Positions 34,178 to 46,949 are shown, counted from the stretch's first letter. The stretch is 64,000 nt of DNA from Nageia nagi (GCA_050084985.1 JBITNC010000001.1:141422001-141486000), one strand, 5' to 3'. Made by a program: numbers and translations. The notes: generated by a model from the letters alone, not told the origin.

Positions 34178-36159
34178 AACCTATTAAAAAATAAGGGAAA
34201 AGTTTTTAAAAAAGAAAGTTTAAAAAAAAAAGATTTTAATTTTTTTTTTTTTTCAATAAGGCAATTCAAGTGCATGATAAGTTTACACTAACCTTTTATT
34301 TTCTCTAATATAATTTCAGTGAGAATCCTTTTAAGAAAAACAATAACAAAAGAGGTAAGTTTTTTTTTTTTTAAAGCAAAAGCAAAGGATTTTAAAAATG
34401 AGAAACTTTTTAAACAAGGGGCATGTTACCCATTTTTAGCATATGGGATATGGATTTTGTGTAAAAAAAGTAAATGGGACATGGTTTTCTAAAAACTAAA
34501 CATTCCTATTGAATTATCCTATATTTACCAATTTTTGCCATGTGGTAGTAAATGTTAACATCAATTTTTAATTTTTTGGTAAAGTATTTAAATACAAATG
34601 ACACTAGTTGGTTAAACTTACCATGTGCAAAATTTTGTTTTCCCACTTCATGAAAAGGAATGTGATCTTTCCTAATTTTTTAAAATCCTATATGAAAATT
34701 ATAACTTTGATGTATTTTTTAATGGCTTGAATAGCTTTTCTAAGTAATAATGTTGCAAATATATCATTCAATAAGTACCAAAATCTTTTCTTAAAGTTTT
34801 TGGATAAACTTTTAAGGTAAAATACTATGATAATTTGCAAATCATATTCCTTGTTTGGTATTTTTTAAACAAAATGATCAAAGTTAATTTACAAAGCAAG
34901 TAATTGCAACCATTATTGTGAAATCATTTTTTGTAAGTATTGCAAATTTTTTTAACATTGGACATATAAAATCAATTTAATTGATAACATTAATTGATAA
35001 TGTCAAATATATTGATAATTAAATTTGCATTATGTTAAAATGGAAACTTGTGGATGTGCATTATGAAAATTTATCTAATTTTTATGCACTATCCTTTGGT
35101 TGCAAATTAAGATTAATTTATATTGCATAAAAATTTATTATGTGCATTGAACTATGAATTGGCATTTGTTATATCAATGGTTAATATGGAAATTTTTGAA
35201 CTTCTAAAATAATAATGTTATGCACATCATTTGAAGTAAAAATTTCTGTAAGTTTTCTCTAAACATTACTATCCTCATTAATTATGAACATTAATTTTAT
35301 CCTAGTTGGATGGAATTTTTTTTTGTGCACACATTCTTGTCAAAATAGAGTTTGTAAACTTACTCAACATTGGAATTGTTGTGCATTAATCTTTAAATTT
35401 TTTTCTTGTGCACTTTAATTAATATACTTTTTGGAGTGAAAGTTTTTAAACTTTTTTCACAAGTTTTATTGAGGATATTGATAATGCAATATTAATCTTG
35501 CTTTGGAAAGGAAGTGTACAAGGACATTTGAGAAATGTTACATTTCTCTCTACATGTGTAGAGTTTTTTGTAATATGCTTCAATTTTTATGAAGTTACCC
35601 TTAAGGGGGAGTAAAATATACGTATACTTCTATTTTTTTGAAAAAATATCCATATTGATGGATTGTGCCATATTGCTAGCCAAAATATAAAATCCAAGCA
35701 TCTTTTTATCAAGAAATAATTTTTTGATAGGAATTTGTATTTATTATCCATAAAAATAAGACTTCATTGATAAATTTATCCTCAAGGAGTGAAGTAATGC
35801 TTACTTCATCCTTAGGAGGCTTATGACTATAAGTATTGGTTTGGCATCTTTGTGATGATTTATTGGGCACTATTTTCCATATTTTACTTCCATGTTGGGA
35901 AGTTAGATCCATGATGATGGATTGTTTGCCACATTGCTTCTTGTAATGTATGGAGTGGTTAAAAAGGTTTTCCTTTCACCATAACTACATTCTTGGAGTG
36001 GTTGAAAAAGTTTGACCTTCTCTATGAGTGTTGAATGTTAGAGTGGTTAAAAACATTTTTCCTTATCCACATTGCAATATTTGATGGAAAATTGCATCTT
36101 TGTTAGATGAATACCATTTTTTTCATCATATAAATCTTAAATAGTAGTATGGTTAAGAT
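34178..36159. other. interior of the nested element, no coding content
   Basis: Very A/T-rich with many homopolymer runs. Imperfect repeats around ggagtggttaaaaa occur near 35950, 35995 and 36043. No reading frame or domain was recognised. Confidence 0.5.
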
Positions 36160-36417
36160 GGCATTTTAACTCACTCTTGGTAAAATCAAGTTTATTTATT
36201 GTGGCATCTTGAATCACTCTTAGTAAATTCAAATTTATTTATTGTGGCATCTTGACTCACTCTTGGTAAAGTTAAGTTTATTTATTGTGCCATCTTGACT
36301 CACTCTTGGTAAAATTAAGTTTATTTATTATGGCATCTTGGCTCACTCTTGGTAAAGTCAAATTTATTTATTGTGGCATCTTGGCTCACTCTTGGTAAAA
36401 TCAAGTTTATTTAGTAT
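36160..36417. repeat. 43-bp tandem array, 6 copies
   Basis: Copies start at 36160, 36203, 36246, 36289, 36332 and 36375, an exact 43-bp period. The core is ggcatcttgactcactcttg followed by gtaaaattaagtttattta. The array lies 750 bases upstream of the polypurine tract, inside the element. Confidence 0.95.
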
Positions 36418-37151
36418 GTGGCTTATAAATCTTGACTTTGTGTTTAGTCAAGTTATCATGTGTGGCTTAAAAATCTAAACTTGTGATTTAATTCTATTAG
36501 TTTTTGATCATTTATGACATGGTTATGTTAACATAGTCACATAAGTATTTCTTTGATGAAGTTGCATTCAAAAGGGAGAATTAAATTATGAAATATTATG
36601 TTATGATGATACCTTCATATACCTTCAAAAAATATAGAATAATGATCTAAAACAAACAAACACAAAAATCAAAAATCATTTTTTTTTTTTTAAAATTGAT
36701 GATATTTTTTATACCATTGGTTAAGAATGTATTAATAACACTTAGTTGATTATGCATATGTTATGACTTGGTATATTTGATCAATTTATGTATGACATAT
36801 ATATTATATGTGTATATATGATGTATCTAGTTGATTTTGTTTTTTGAGCTGCTTATAGCTTGTAGGTTCTTCTTGAGATTGCAGGTTACTTCGGGTATGT
36901 AGGCTTATGGAGGCTCTTCATGTCAACATGTTTAACAATTAATTTTATACAAAGAAACTATTTTTTGGTTAATGATTGTATTGTAAAACTATTTGTTAAA
37001 ATGGTTAAGTAGTTGAGCCATTGTAGAACCATCTATATTCTATAACTTTCTCAAAGATGTAAAAAGTTCTCATCTCCACTTATATCTTTTGGAGGAAAAC
37101 TCCTCTTACTTTCTCTTTATTTATCTTTTTGACTCTCTACCCAATTTTACA

Positions 37152-37162
37152 TTAAGAGGGAG
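37152..37162 (+). other. polypurine tract of the nested element
   Basis: TTAAGAGGGAG directly abuts the right LTR (TGTTAG), the usual copia arrangement, and confirms plus orientation. Confidence 0.8.
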
Positions 37163-37611
37163 TGTTAGAAATTATAATGTAATATTATGTAATATTTCTT
37201 TTTAATATAAATTCACTTGATGCTTAAAGTATCTTTAGATACCATAAAGCATTAAAGAAATAAAAATAGAAAGAGGAATAAATATAGAAACACATTTAAC
37301 CTTACTCTTGGGTAAAATTAAAGTTAAAAGGTGGGTTAGTTCTTATAAATAAAGAGGTAATCCTTTAATTATCTAACTTGATCAAGCATGGTTATGCTTG
37401 TCTTGAGAATTTGTAGAAAAATTATCTTCTAAAAAAGTAATAAAATGATGGTTAAAAGTGGATGTACTCCCAATAGATTGAGGAACCACTATACATTATG
37501 TGTTATCTTTTGTGTGATTATTTATTGCCTTTTCTAGATGGATGAATGGCACATTCTTGTTGAAAAAATTCTAAGGAGGTCTTGGTTATATGGAATCTTT
37601 TAATTCCAACA
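37163..37611 (+). repeat. 3' LTR of the nested non-coding element (449 bp)
   Basis: Partner of 33005-33467. The differences are mainly C/T and G/A transitions. Confidence 0.87.
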
Positions 37612-38078
37612 TTTTTTAGCTTGGAAACTAACTCAAGTGTTTTATTATGAGGTTAGGAAATTATTTTTCTATTGATGGGGGATTCATTGCATGGTTTTTT
37701 TACTTCATTTTGTTCTATAATTAAACTTATATGAATCTATATAAATATGTTGTAAGATTCATAGTAAAAAGTAAGAAAAAGGAAGGATTTGGAGAGTAGG
37801 GTATGTATATGAGAAAGAAAGAGAAGAGAGATTATTGTAGTGAGGATTATTATGTAACTAAAAATAAAGTACTATGTTATTGTTGTTGGTTATATCTCTT
37901 GGTGGATTTGTACTAATATAAATAAAGGATTAGATATTAATCATGGACATAGCCCATATTGGACGAACCATGGTACATGCTTATGTATTCTTTTGTTGAT
38001 ATTGTTTTCTTAATTATTCTTATAGTTTGGAGTAAATTAATTACTCAAAAATTTATTTTTATATATTGAATTATAGCA
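37612..38078 (+). repeat. 5' LTR of the copia element, second piece
   Basis: Starts at the insertion site (agcttggaaactaactc, matching ggcttggaaactcaatc near 40300 in the 3' LTR) and ends ttatagca two bases before the primer-binding site. Confidence 0.85.
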
Positions 38079-38080
38079 AG

Positions 38081-38092
38081 TGGTATTAGAGC
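38081..38092 (+). other. primer-binding site (tRNA-iMet type)
   Basis: TGGTATTAGAGC, two bases after the LTR end AGCA. Confidence 0.88.
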
Positions 38093-38133
38093 TTTAAGTT
38101 TTAAAGGGAGGGATTCTGAATCAAGTGGGAGCA

Positions 38134-38700
38134 ATGGAAGAGCAAGGGAGGTTTTAAGTGGAGACATTTAATGAATATAAATATTAGGTTTTGGAAGATG
38201 CAAATGGATGAATACTTGTAGAAAAGGGAACTTTATTTACCCCTAAGGGAAAAGTTAAACCATAAACCCATGGACATGGATGATTCAAATTAGGAGCTCT
38301 TGTATAGAAAGGCTTTGGGTACTATGAGGTTGTGTCTAGGAGCAACTACTGCCTTAAACATATCTAAGGAAAAGATCATTAATGGTTTCATGGAAAAATT
38401 AGAAAACATATATGAGAAACCCTCAACATAAAACAAGGTATTTCTTATGAAAATTTATTTAATATGTAAATGTATGAAGGAGGTTCTATTTTGGATCATT
38501 TAAATGATTTCAACATTGTTACTAACCAATTGTAATCATCGAAGTTGGATTTTGATGATGAAGTAAGGGCCTTGTTATGATTGTATTTATTACCATAAAA
38601 ATTTAATAGTTTATTGATGGTGGTAAGTAACTCTTCTTTAAGTTATAATAAGTTAGTGTTTGTTGATGTGGTGGGCATCCTATTTAGTGAGGTATGCAGA
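38134..38700 (+). pseudogene. copia gag
   Basis: The frame starts at ATG 38134 (MEEQGRF, stop, VETFNEYKY). After one frameshift it gives FWKMQMDEYL, KRELYLPLREKLN, LLYRKALGTMRLCLGATTAL and LENIYEKPST, followed by NKVFLMKIY. It is homologous to gag at 1-651 and follows the same UBN2/DUF4219 order. Stops at Gln and Trp positions and at least two frameshifts are present. Confidence 0.85.
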
Positions 38701-38959
38701 AAAAAACTATTATGGAAATATTTGATAATCCTAGTGCATTACCTATAGATAATAGAGGAAGATAGAGGGAGAGAGGTGAACATCATAATTAAGGAAAGGA
38801 AGAATGAAAATACAATGTAAAAGGTAACATTAAAACTTGGGATTGTGGTAAGAAGGTATACTTCAAGAGGGATTATTAGGCTAGAAAGTAAAATGGAAAA
38901 GAAAGCAATAGGAATGGAGGCAATAATCATGAGGTTAACATGCTTGGTGAATTTATTGG

Positions 38960-39320
38960 GGATCTTTTGATATTATCTCTAGATATGAATAATGATTATT
39001 GGGTATTGGATTCAAGTGATTTTTTCCATACAACTTCTCATAAGGGTTATTTTTTTGAGTATGTTCAAGGAGATTTTGGATAGGCTAAGTTGGGTAATGA
39101 TCAGTAATGTAGGATAGTTGGTATGGAGAAGTTAAATATTCAACTACCTAATTTGAGTTAGTGGGTGAAAAATAAGGTGAGGTACATCCCAAATTTGAAA
39201 AGCAATCTCATTTAAAAAAGCAAACTTGATGGTGAAAAGTATATGATGGTATTCCAAAATAAAACTTAGAAGGTGTTTATGGGTTCAATGATTGTTGCTA
39301 GAGGTGACATGATTGGTATG
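38960..39320 (+). pseudogene. copia protease and start of the integrase linker
   Basis: Reads NNDYWVLDSSDFFHTTSHKG, FEYVQGDFG, KLGNDQ, CRIVGMEKLNIQLPNL, VRYIPNLKSNLI and VFMGSMIVARGDMIGML. This is the copia retropepsin, in which the catalytic motif WxLDSGAS is WVLDSSDF here, so the Gly is lost. Downstream integrase and RT are deleted. Confidence 0.82.
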
Positions 39321-39972
39321 CTTATTTTCTTACTAGCTCTTATAAAAATTCTATTAATTTATATTATATAGGTAGAAATGAAATAAAGGGACATAAAAAG
39401 TTTGGGCTTAAAGGTGAAGTAAAAGTTTTTGAAAAGAAGAAGGTTGGAAAGAGTGATTCTATAGAAAAGGTAAGGAATATGTGGATACTAATGGTGTAAA
39501 GAGGTGTTCAACATTAGGAAAAGGAAATTCGACTAAGGGATATTGAATGATGTGTAAGGGTAAGTCAAGGTTTTCACATAGTTTAATATTTATTACATAC
39601 TAATGGCTATGAGTATTTTATGTATGAATAATCCAATAAGGAGTGGGATCTTAGGAGGAACAAGTTACCTAGAGGTATTGATGGTGTCCATGATGTTTGT
39701 GTATATAGGTTAGAAATGAAGGAAAAAGATTTGTGCAAGGAAAGATGTAGAATAAAAGTATTTACACAAGGTGATGGTATGATCCATGGAGTTGGAGGCA
39801 TTGATCATTAGAGGTTCATGGAACATCAAAGTGAAGGAGAAAAGGAAATTGATAAGGAGGAATTGATGGTTATCCCAATTTTAGTTGATCTCAAGGAATG
39901 AGATATTAAGATGAGCATATCCAAATATAAGGTTCTATGAAATTATAAGGAATTAGTATCATATTAAGATAT

Positions 39973-40744
39973 TGTTAGGAATTAAGCCTATTTTTTGGCT
40001 AACTATCATGTTTTGAGCTCTCTGTTTGCTAATCAACATGCACAAGATTGAGTTATAAGACTAGTAAGTGGTAAAATGGCCAACCACAACTAATTGACTA
40101 GAAGGAGGCAAATCATGGCTAGTAAGTTGATAGATGATCGATCATGGCTTGTTGGATGATAAATAACCAATGAAATCCAATCATATGGAACATGACCAAT
40201 CATGGTTAGTTTGGTGACTAATCCAAGAAAAAAATGTAGTTATACTAATGGTGGTTAATCTCATCTCTAGAGGTATAAATGCTCAATTTTGGGCTTGGAA
40301 ACTCAATCTTTCTTTATTTTAATTTCAAAAATAATATTGCCATTGATAGAGGATATATTGCATGATTTTTTTACTTTAGTTTGGAATATAATTAAGCTTG
40401 TATAAATCTCTATGAATATGTTGTAAGATTCATTATAATAACTAAGTAAAAGGAGGAAATTAGAGAGTAGATTTTAGATATGAGTGAGAAAGAGAAGAGA
40501 GATTATTGTTGTAAGGATTATTTTGTAACCAAAGATAAAGTACAATGATTTTATTATTGGTTATATTTCTTGGTTTCCTAGGATTGATAAAAATAAATAA
40601 CTAGATATTATCAATGGATGCATCTCACATTGGTGAACCACGTTATATACTTGTGTATTTTCTTGATGATCTAGTTTTCTTATTTCTTCTTCTAGTTTTG
40701 AGTAAATTAATAACTCAAAAATTATTTTTATATATTTTATCATA
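39973..40744 (+). repeat. 3' LTR of the copia element (772 bp)
   Basis: Starts TGTTAGGAATTAAGCC. The right edge is set where homology with 38078 ends (tatattttatcata). It contains gtgaaccacgttatatac near 40633-40650, like other copia LTRs here. Confidence 0.82.
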
Positions 40745-41469
40745 ATAATATATGGTTAGTTTTACAATAAAAATTTTAAAAAATAATAAATAATATGATA
40801 ACAATGATGTTATGCTAAATGATATTTGCCAATGTATCAATAAATAAAATAATGTTCAAATCTACTATCATGAAATGATGTAAACCTAGATTCAAGAGGG
40901 TATTAGCCTACCCATAAAGATAATTATGACTTTTTACCATGAAAATACTAAAGGGTATGTTCATATTTTATGATAATTTAAATCTAACATAAATTTAACA
41001 TGAATTTAGCCTAAAATATAAGCTAAATAAAAATAAGATGCAAGATAAATAACATAAAAGATATCAATGTCCACCAAATTGGTACAAGATCCTTGTAAGA
41101 ATGCTAAATACGTTTACCTAATCATGCAATTCATAAATATAATGAAGCATATAACATAATATAATAAGAATTGATCATAAAATATGTCAAACCATGGAAA
41201 CAAGGGGTGAGATCATCAAATTTAAAGAGATTATATAATGAATCCTTGTTAAAACACTAAGTATGCTGAAGATGTTATCAAATGTGATAAAATGATCATA
41301 TACAAAGTGTTCAATAAAATATCTTTAAAGTTTAGAATGCTTGTTGCTAGATCAAAATGATGCTCAAACTTTCTTATATAATAGACTATCTCAAGACTAG
41401 TTGGTTGACTGTAGGGTCGGTAGACCAATTGGAATGTAAATGATTTTGATAATTTATATCCCAATACAC

Positions 41470-41730
41470 TTTTTATTTCAAACTAATATAATATGATAAA
41501 TAGCCATGGTATTGATTTAATATTTTATATGATGCCATTGACCAAGTATTACCTTGATAAGATAAAATATGTAATTTTAGGGATTCTATAGGATCAACAA
41601 GTATTCTATGGATTATTCCATTGTACTCATTATTTAGAAAATAGTGAAGGGTAAAAATGATATAACACATATCATGGATCTAAGGTCATCTGAGTAGAAT
41701 CTTGTAATGGAATTTACCTTTAATGATATA
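41470..41730 (-). pseudogene. gypsy protease-region fragment
   Basis: The minus strand reads KGKFHYKILL, then IHDMCYIIFTLHYFLNNEYN and GIIHRILVDPIESLKL. The order resembles ILLGRPWIH..GAVPSTLHQxLKF..xNxxHxIxxD downstream of the retropepsin in Tat/Athila-type elements. Stops stand at the expected Gly-Arg-Pro-Trp. Support is moderate because the active site itself is not legible. Confidence 0.5.
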
Positions 41731-42755
41731 GAAAAGTGAATGCAATATTTGGGCTACCATGAAGATGGGTAGGATAACTATTCCAAGTGTTGGAAAAGGA
41801 GAATCATTTAAAGCTCTTAGTATGGTATTTGGATATGTAATGATATTCAAAGGATTTTTCAAATCTATAATAAAAATATTGGATATTATATTTAGGCTTG
41901 ACCATTGTATATAAGATTTATTTTAGTCCAATACCCATCAATACAAATGATAATATATAAAGGTATCTCTTTCTCATCTAATGATAAGTTAGAGGAGATT
42001 TTAGAATCATAAAAGGTAAGATATGATTTAGCCAAATAATGAATATTACCAATGAAGTTGGAAAATGCATAATTATCATCTTTTTTAAGTTTAACATTTT
42101 GAAGACTTCAATTAAAGCTTAGCAATAATGGGTGAAGTGTGCATAAGATTATAAAAAGACATATTGGTAGGTGTAGCATAGAGATATATCATAATGGTGG
42201 AATAGAAAAAAGTAATCGAAAAACCCTGATTATGATTTTTATTATATCCATGATTTAGACTATAAGGAGGTATCGATGTACATAGAGGGCTGACTAGGGT
42301 TGTATGGAGTTGGGATATGATGGGGGTTATTATGTTGTTGAGGAGGATCTTATTGATATCATCAAGCTCAGTTGGTAACTTAGATGGCATAAATGAATCC
42401 TTATTGTGGGATTTTTGGATTAATTAGATTTTCTTGATTTGGGGGTGGAATATTATGCTATGTTAGCTATTTTTGGGTATGGTTGAGTAATGAATTATGG
42501 AACACATCAAGTGTTTCATTGGAAAGTACCACCAAATTATCAAATTTAATTTCATTTCTATCAATAAGATCTTGAAATACATGATGTAAAACTCAATAAT
42601 AGTTTTTATCATAACTTGAAATTCTATGGTATGCATAAAATTATCCTTCTCTAAAGAAACATGGCCTTGGTTTTAAAGGATATTATAGATGGATAGGTGG
42701 AAGGATGATTACATTGCATTGGATTAGTTTTTCAAAAATGAGAGCTAAATTATCA

Positions 42756-43470
42756 TTAAGGGATATCCATTATTGGTTCAGAGTACAAGTAAATTAGGTT
42801 TGATTTCAACTTGATTCTTGATTTCATTTTTGATTTGGATCTTGGTGGTTCTAATGAGGTTGGTAAGAAGCTAATGTTTTTTTTTCTACTTTGGTATTGA
42901 CCAGATCTAATTGCCATAATGCCAATATAATTTAATTTAACTAATAGATTTTTATTTTTAATAGTAAATTTGATAAACTTTGGTTTGGGATTCTTGGAAT
43001 GAATCTTGAGTTTATGTTCTTCAATGGCCAACTTTTCTAATTTTGGACCATGGTAAGGTATTAATAAAAGATTTATAATATTTCAATTCATAAGGAATGG
43101 AATATATGCTTAGCACATGATATTTAAAGGAGATTGATTAATTTTTCTTGAGGAATATGGAAGGTAAGTTCATTGATCAATGATCTCCATCTAGACATAA
43201 AGTTAGAAATAGACTCATCATAATATTGATTAATATAACAAAATTTAGTAATAGAAGATTATTTGTGATGTTGATGGAGAAATATTCCAAGAATTGCATG
43301 GCTATTTGGTTTAAGGAAATAATAGAATATTGGGGTAGGTTGTTATGCTATTCAAGCACCTTTCCAACTAAGGAGAGAAGGAATGTGCATAACATAAGGG
43401 TATCATTTTTATTAATGAGATGTAATGAATAATGGAATGCCTTCTAATTATTTTGAGCATCTTCTTTCCC
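42756..43470 (-). pseudogene. gypsy gag core
   Basis: The minus strand reads LSLVGKVLE, HNNLPQYSIISLNQIAMQFL and EYFSINITNN, then after a frameshift NFMSRWRSLINELTFHIPQE and KLINLL, ISCAKHI. It follows the retrotransposon gag pattern FxxSLxGKALEWYNNLPxxSI.SFxxLxxxFxxxF. The open stretch 43031-42756 (MAIEEHKLKIHSKNPKPKFI) continues it. Stops replace Trp and Gln. Confidence 0.68.
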
Positions 43471-44571
43471 ATTTATGTTTTCAAACTTAGGCATCTTATA
43501 ATGAATGGGATAATAATGAACAAAAATGAAAGAATGGATAGGTTCATTGAAGATCTAGTCATATGATGAATTGGGGTAATGATGCAAACTCTGTATCTTA
43601 AGTTTATTTTTTTTTACAATGAGAATTTGCATCATTCCATCTTAAGGATACAATAGGGGTATTTGTAATGGATGAATAGATGAAGAGGATATTTAGGTAT
43701 CTTATGTGGGAATAGTGGAAGCATAGATGTTAGTAGGAAAATGTATTAGAACTATGGTTGAGGGATAATGGTTTATGATTATGGTATGGAATGAATAGGT
43801 AATAGTTGCTTATTATATGCCTATATCTAAAAATTATTTTATTTGGAATGAAATACATTCACAACATGATATGGAATGATGGGATTAGAAGTGCTAACCA
43901 ATGCTTGAATTGGTATTCCAATGGTAAGTGGTGTTGAAGGTGTTTGAGATGATGGTACCCATGTTTAGAAAGAGAAGATAGGCTAAAGAGATATAGGAGG
44001 TAAAAATGTGGTACCTGCATTTGAACTAATAATAAAATATAGAAAGATCAAAATAATAACTTGAGTTATTTTAAGTAAGGATTATGGGAACTAGAAAAGA
44101 ATTTGATGACTTTTATTTAGGTATGGAAGAAGTGGAAATCATTTTCACTAGATAGGATATAGGTTCCCTCTCAAGAATAGTAGGAATGGTTAAGACTTAT
44201 GTAAGGGAATATAGTATGAATTCCTTCATAAGGGGAGTTTCAATGATGAAATTAGAAATTATATTAGCAAACAAAGGGTTTGATCGAATTCTAAGGGAGG
44301 TTATATTTCTAAATTACAAGTAATGATGTAAATATTTAGGATTTGCATCTAAAATTGCATCCACATATTTTCTTCTAGATTTTAGGGATCAATAAATTCT
44401 ATAGAGACTTGATATCATATGGGGTAGTGGTTGGAATAAATACTATGCTAATGGAGGTTAAAGGGTTAGACATGATTGGATTGGATTTAGAATTCTTTTC
44501 TAGTTAACTTTGATGCCTAATTTTCACCATCAATTGTTCTTTGAATGTGGAGAGTATAGACTTTGTAACTA
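43471..44571. other. N-terminal gag or leader of the gypsy relic, not legible
   Basis: Lies upstream (minus strand) of the gag core. Fragments such as MVPSSQTPSTPLTIGIPIQ near 43950-43890 suggest a low-complexity gag N-terminus, but no domain is recognised. Confidence 0.35.
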
Positions 44572-44576
44572 AGGCT

Positions 44577-45248
44577 TGATCTATAATTAGTAGATGCTTA
44601 TAGCATACTTGGATCCTCACTTACAAGTTAAAACAAAAAATATTCATCATTATGAGACCCATCATATTGCATATAAATTCAAAATTGCATAATATAAGAC
44701 TACAAATTAATAATCTCAATCACACACAATAAGATCAACATAATGATTCACCCTAGTTCACCCAATATGGGCTACTCTAACATGGAATTAGATCCTTCTC
44801 TTCTCATTATCTATGGAAATTACAATATTGTATACATATAGAGAAATACCATCAAAATAATGGCAATACCATATCCTACAATACTATTATAATCTCCTAT
44901 GGAAAGAAGAACAAATTCAAAACTACAAAAATTCTCTAAAACTTCATTGAAAAATCAAGAGAGTAGCATGCCTTTTAATAGGCTTAAAAATATCTCCAAG
45001 ATTCTAGTTGATGATCCTCAACCTCTCAGCTATTCAAATCATTTATGCCCTTTCAAATTCCACCATTGACTCATCAAGATGCACACTATTAATGGCCTAA
45101 AAATAGTAGATGCATGTTGTTAATAGCATGTTTTTTTTTACACTAATCACCTCCATATTTCAATCTTAAATTAGTATCCAAGTATAGATACCTTTGAAAC
45201 GAGAACTACTCCTATAGAAATCAACCTAACATGATTCAATTTGGATCA
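44577..45248 (-). repeat. 3' LTR (672 bp)
   Basis: Starts tgatctataattagtagatg and ends caatttggatca on the plus strand. It has the same length as its partner at 50562-51233. Confidence 0.93.
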
Positions 45249-45262
45249 CACCTCCCTAATGA
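45249..45262 (-). other. polypurine tract region
   Basis: The minus strand reads ATTAGGGAGGTG directly before the 3' LTR. The same position in the 24291-28337 element reads ATTAGTGAGGTG. Confidence 0.65.
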
Positions 45263-45700
45263 TAAGGCATTTGGTCCCATAAATACATAGATGAGGATAC
45301 AACTCCCTAACCCTAGACTTGTCCATCCACTTGGTTTTATTAGGCTTATTTCCCTTCAATCCAACTATCCATAGATTTTTCTCACCTCTTCTTGTAGCAC
45401 AAAAATTATTTTGTAATATGGAATCCTCCTTGAGTTCATCCATAGTATTAGGAGCTAAGTCATCAAGAGATGAAAAAATTAGATCTTATCCTACTTCATC
45501 TTCATTCAACATAGATAACTCATACAATTTTAAATGTTCCACATTCATAATTGAATAGATGTTCATATATGCTAGTATATTCAATCTAAACTCATTCTCA
45601 CTTACTTACTCCACAATCTCAAATGGTCCATACTTTATAGGTTTCAACTGCTTAGTTGTTCCTTACAACCTCTCCTTACTAATATGCAACCAAATATGGT
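45260..45700 (-). pseudogene. integrase C-terminal region
   Basis: The minus strand reads GDHIWLHISKERLQG, KQLKPIKYGPFEIVE, EFRLNILAYMNIYSIMNVEH and LKLYELSMLNEDE. It then runs into the open segment MDELKEDSILQNNFCATRRG, EKNLWIVGLKG, TKWMDKSRVRELYPHL. The first part matches the GPFxIxxxxxxNAYxLxLPxxMxIHxVFNVxxLK module after the Ty3 integrase core. The tail resembles the chromodomain-like ends of plant chromoviruses, though aromatic-cage residues were not checked. Confidence 0.75.
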
Positions 45701-45989
45701 CTCCTACATGAAACATATGGTCAACTCTATGTTTATCATGTCTCATCCTATACTTAGCTTGGCTTGTCTTAAGTTGCTCTTGGAGTTTCAAAAGAATTTG
45801 CTTAATCATTTTAACAAAGGTTTCAACTTGATTTTCCTCTTTCTCAAGTGAATCTTCTTCATCCTTTTTTTCCTAAACATGCAATCAAAAGGTGAAGGTG
45901 GTAGATAACCAAAACAAGTCTCAAAAGGACTCTTATTAATGGAAGAATGAATTTCCATATTGTATGAATGTTAGATATATTCAATATGT

Positions 45990-46560
45990 TCATTTTAAGA
46001 CTTAGGATGCTTTCCATAATAACCCCTCAATATTTGAACCACTATCATATTCACCACCTCGGTTTGTCCATCCATTTGAGGATGAAAGGAAATACTCCTC
46101 TTCAACCTTATGTCTATCTTTTCCCACAAACATGTCCAAAACTTGCCCAAAAATCTATTATCTCTATCTAAAACAATAGAAGTAGGCAATCCAAAATAAA
46201 TCCAAATATGAGAAAAGAACAAATTTATAGTAATTTGTCCTATTATTTTCTTCTTACAAGGAATTAAAACATAGATCTTGTTAAATCTATCCATAAAAAA
46301 AATAAATAGTCATGACCTTTCTTGTTCATAGGCTATCCTCCCATAAAATCCATTGAGATACACTCCCATGGACACGATGGGATTGGAAGTGGCTGATACA
46401 AATCTAATTTCCTATTACTTGGATTGCTAGTGCAACATAAAGAACACCCTCTTATGTACTTGGTAACTTGATCTTGCATCTTTGGCCAATATACATACTT
46501 TCAAAAACTGTACAATGTCTATTCGACCCCAAAATGTCTTGTAATCTTTGAAGTATGTGC
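45990..46560 (-). pseudogene. integrase (zinc-binding region and DDE core)
   Basis: The H2C2-type region is at about 46560-46400 (KYIRGCSLCCTSN). The core runs ISMDFMGG (first Asp), DRFNKIYVLIPCKKK, LFFSHIWIYFGLPTSIVLDR, DNRFLGKFWTCLWEKIDIRL (second Asp) and SFHPQMDGQTEVVN (Glu), followed by VQILRGYYGKHPK. All three catalytic acidic residues are still legible. Integrase joins the cDNA ends to the target and makes the 5-bp duplication seen here. The segment 46294-45995 is fully open. Confidence 0.9.
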
Positions 46561-46949
46561 TTATCTAATTAGTCCAATATTTTTACCTACAAGTACACAT
46601 AATGCATTAAAATAATAAAGAAGTCTATTTTGCAAATGAAAATTATCCAAGCCATCATACTTAGATTTAGATGAAGACAACTACTCATACACCTCTCCAA
46701 AGTTAGGATCCTACACATATACCTCTGAAAATTACTCAAAAAGAAAAGGAAGAGATTTCCACACTAAGAGGGAACTCATTGGCCACCGTTTGCACACTAT
46801 TAACAAAATAAAATTAGTATACATTGTTAATGGCATGAAATTTGTAGGTACAGGTGGTCTAGAAAGCATATCAGCAACCTTATTCTATGTTCCTTTCTTA
46901 TACTTGATCATAAGATGAAATTGTTGCAGAATACCCATCCATTAATAAT

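Larger units (their letters stand above)
33005..37611 (+). mobile_element. non-coding LTR element nested in a copia LTR (4.6 kb)
   Basis: LTRs at 33005-33467 and 37163-37611 share most bases. Both begin TGTT(T)AGAAATT and end TTCCA(A/T)CA. The primer-binding site TGGTATCAAATCC starts two bases after the left LTR and a polypurine tract (AAGAGGGAG) abuts the right one. Flanks TATTT (33000-33004) and TTTTT (37612-37616) form a likely target duplication with one mismatch. The 3.7 kb interior shows no gag or pol motif in either direction. It carries a CATGCA-rich block and a 43-bp tandem array, so this is a non-autonomous derivative of the copia type. Confidence 0.87.
32689..40744 (+). mobile_element. 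Ty1/copia element, internally deleted, 5' LTR split by a later LTR element
   Basis: The 5' LTR consists of 32689-33004 plus 37612-38078, and the 3' LTR is 39973-40744. With the 33005-37611 insertion removed, the two have nearly equal length (about 778 and 772 bp). The primer-binding site TGGTATTAGAGC lies at 38081-38092. Gag starts at 38134 and a copia protease segment lies near 38990-39310. Integrase, RT and RNase H are missing before the 3' LTR. Candidate target duplication: ATGAT (32684-32688) and ATAAT after 40744, one transition apart. Confidence 0.85.

Noticed and set aside
45319-45558. Plus-strand open frame at the integrase C-terminus
   Set aside because: It is the complement of the minus-strand TRRGEKNLWIVGLKG frame, which matches other Ty3 elements.
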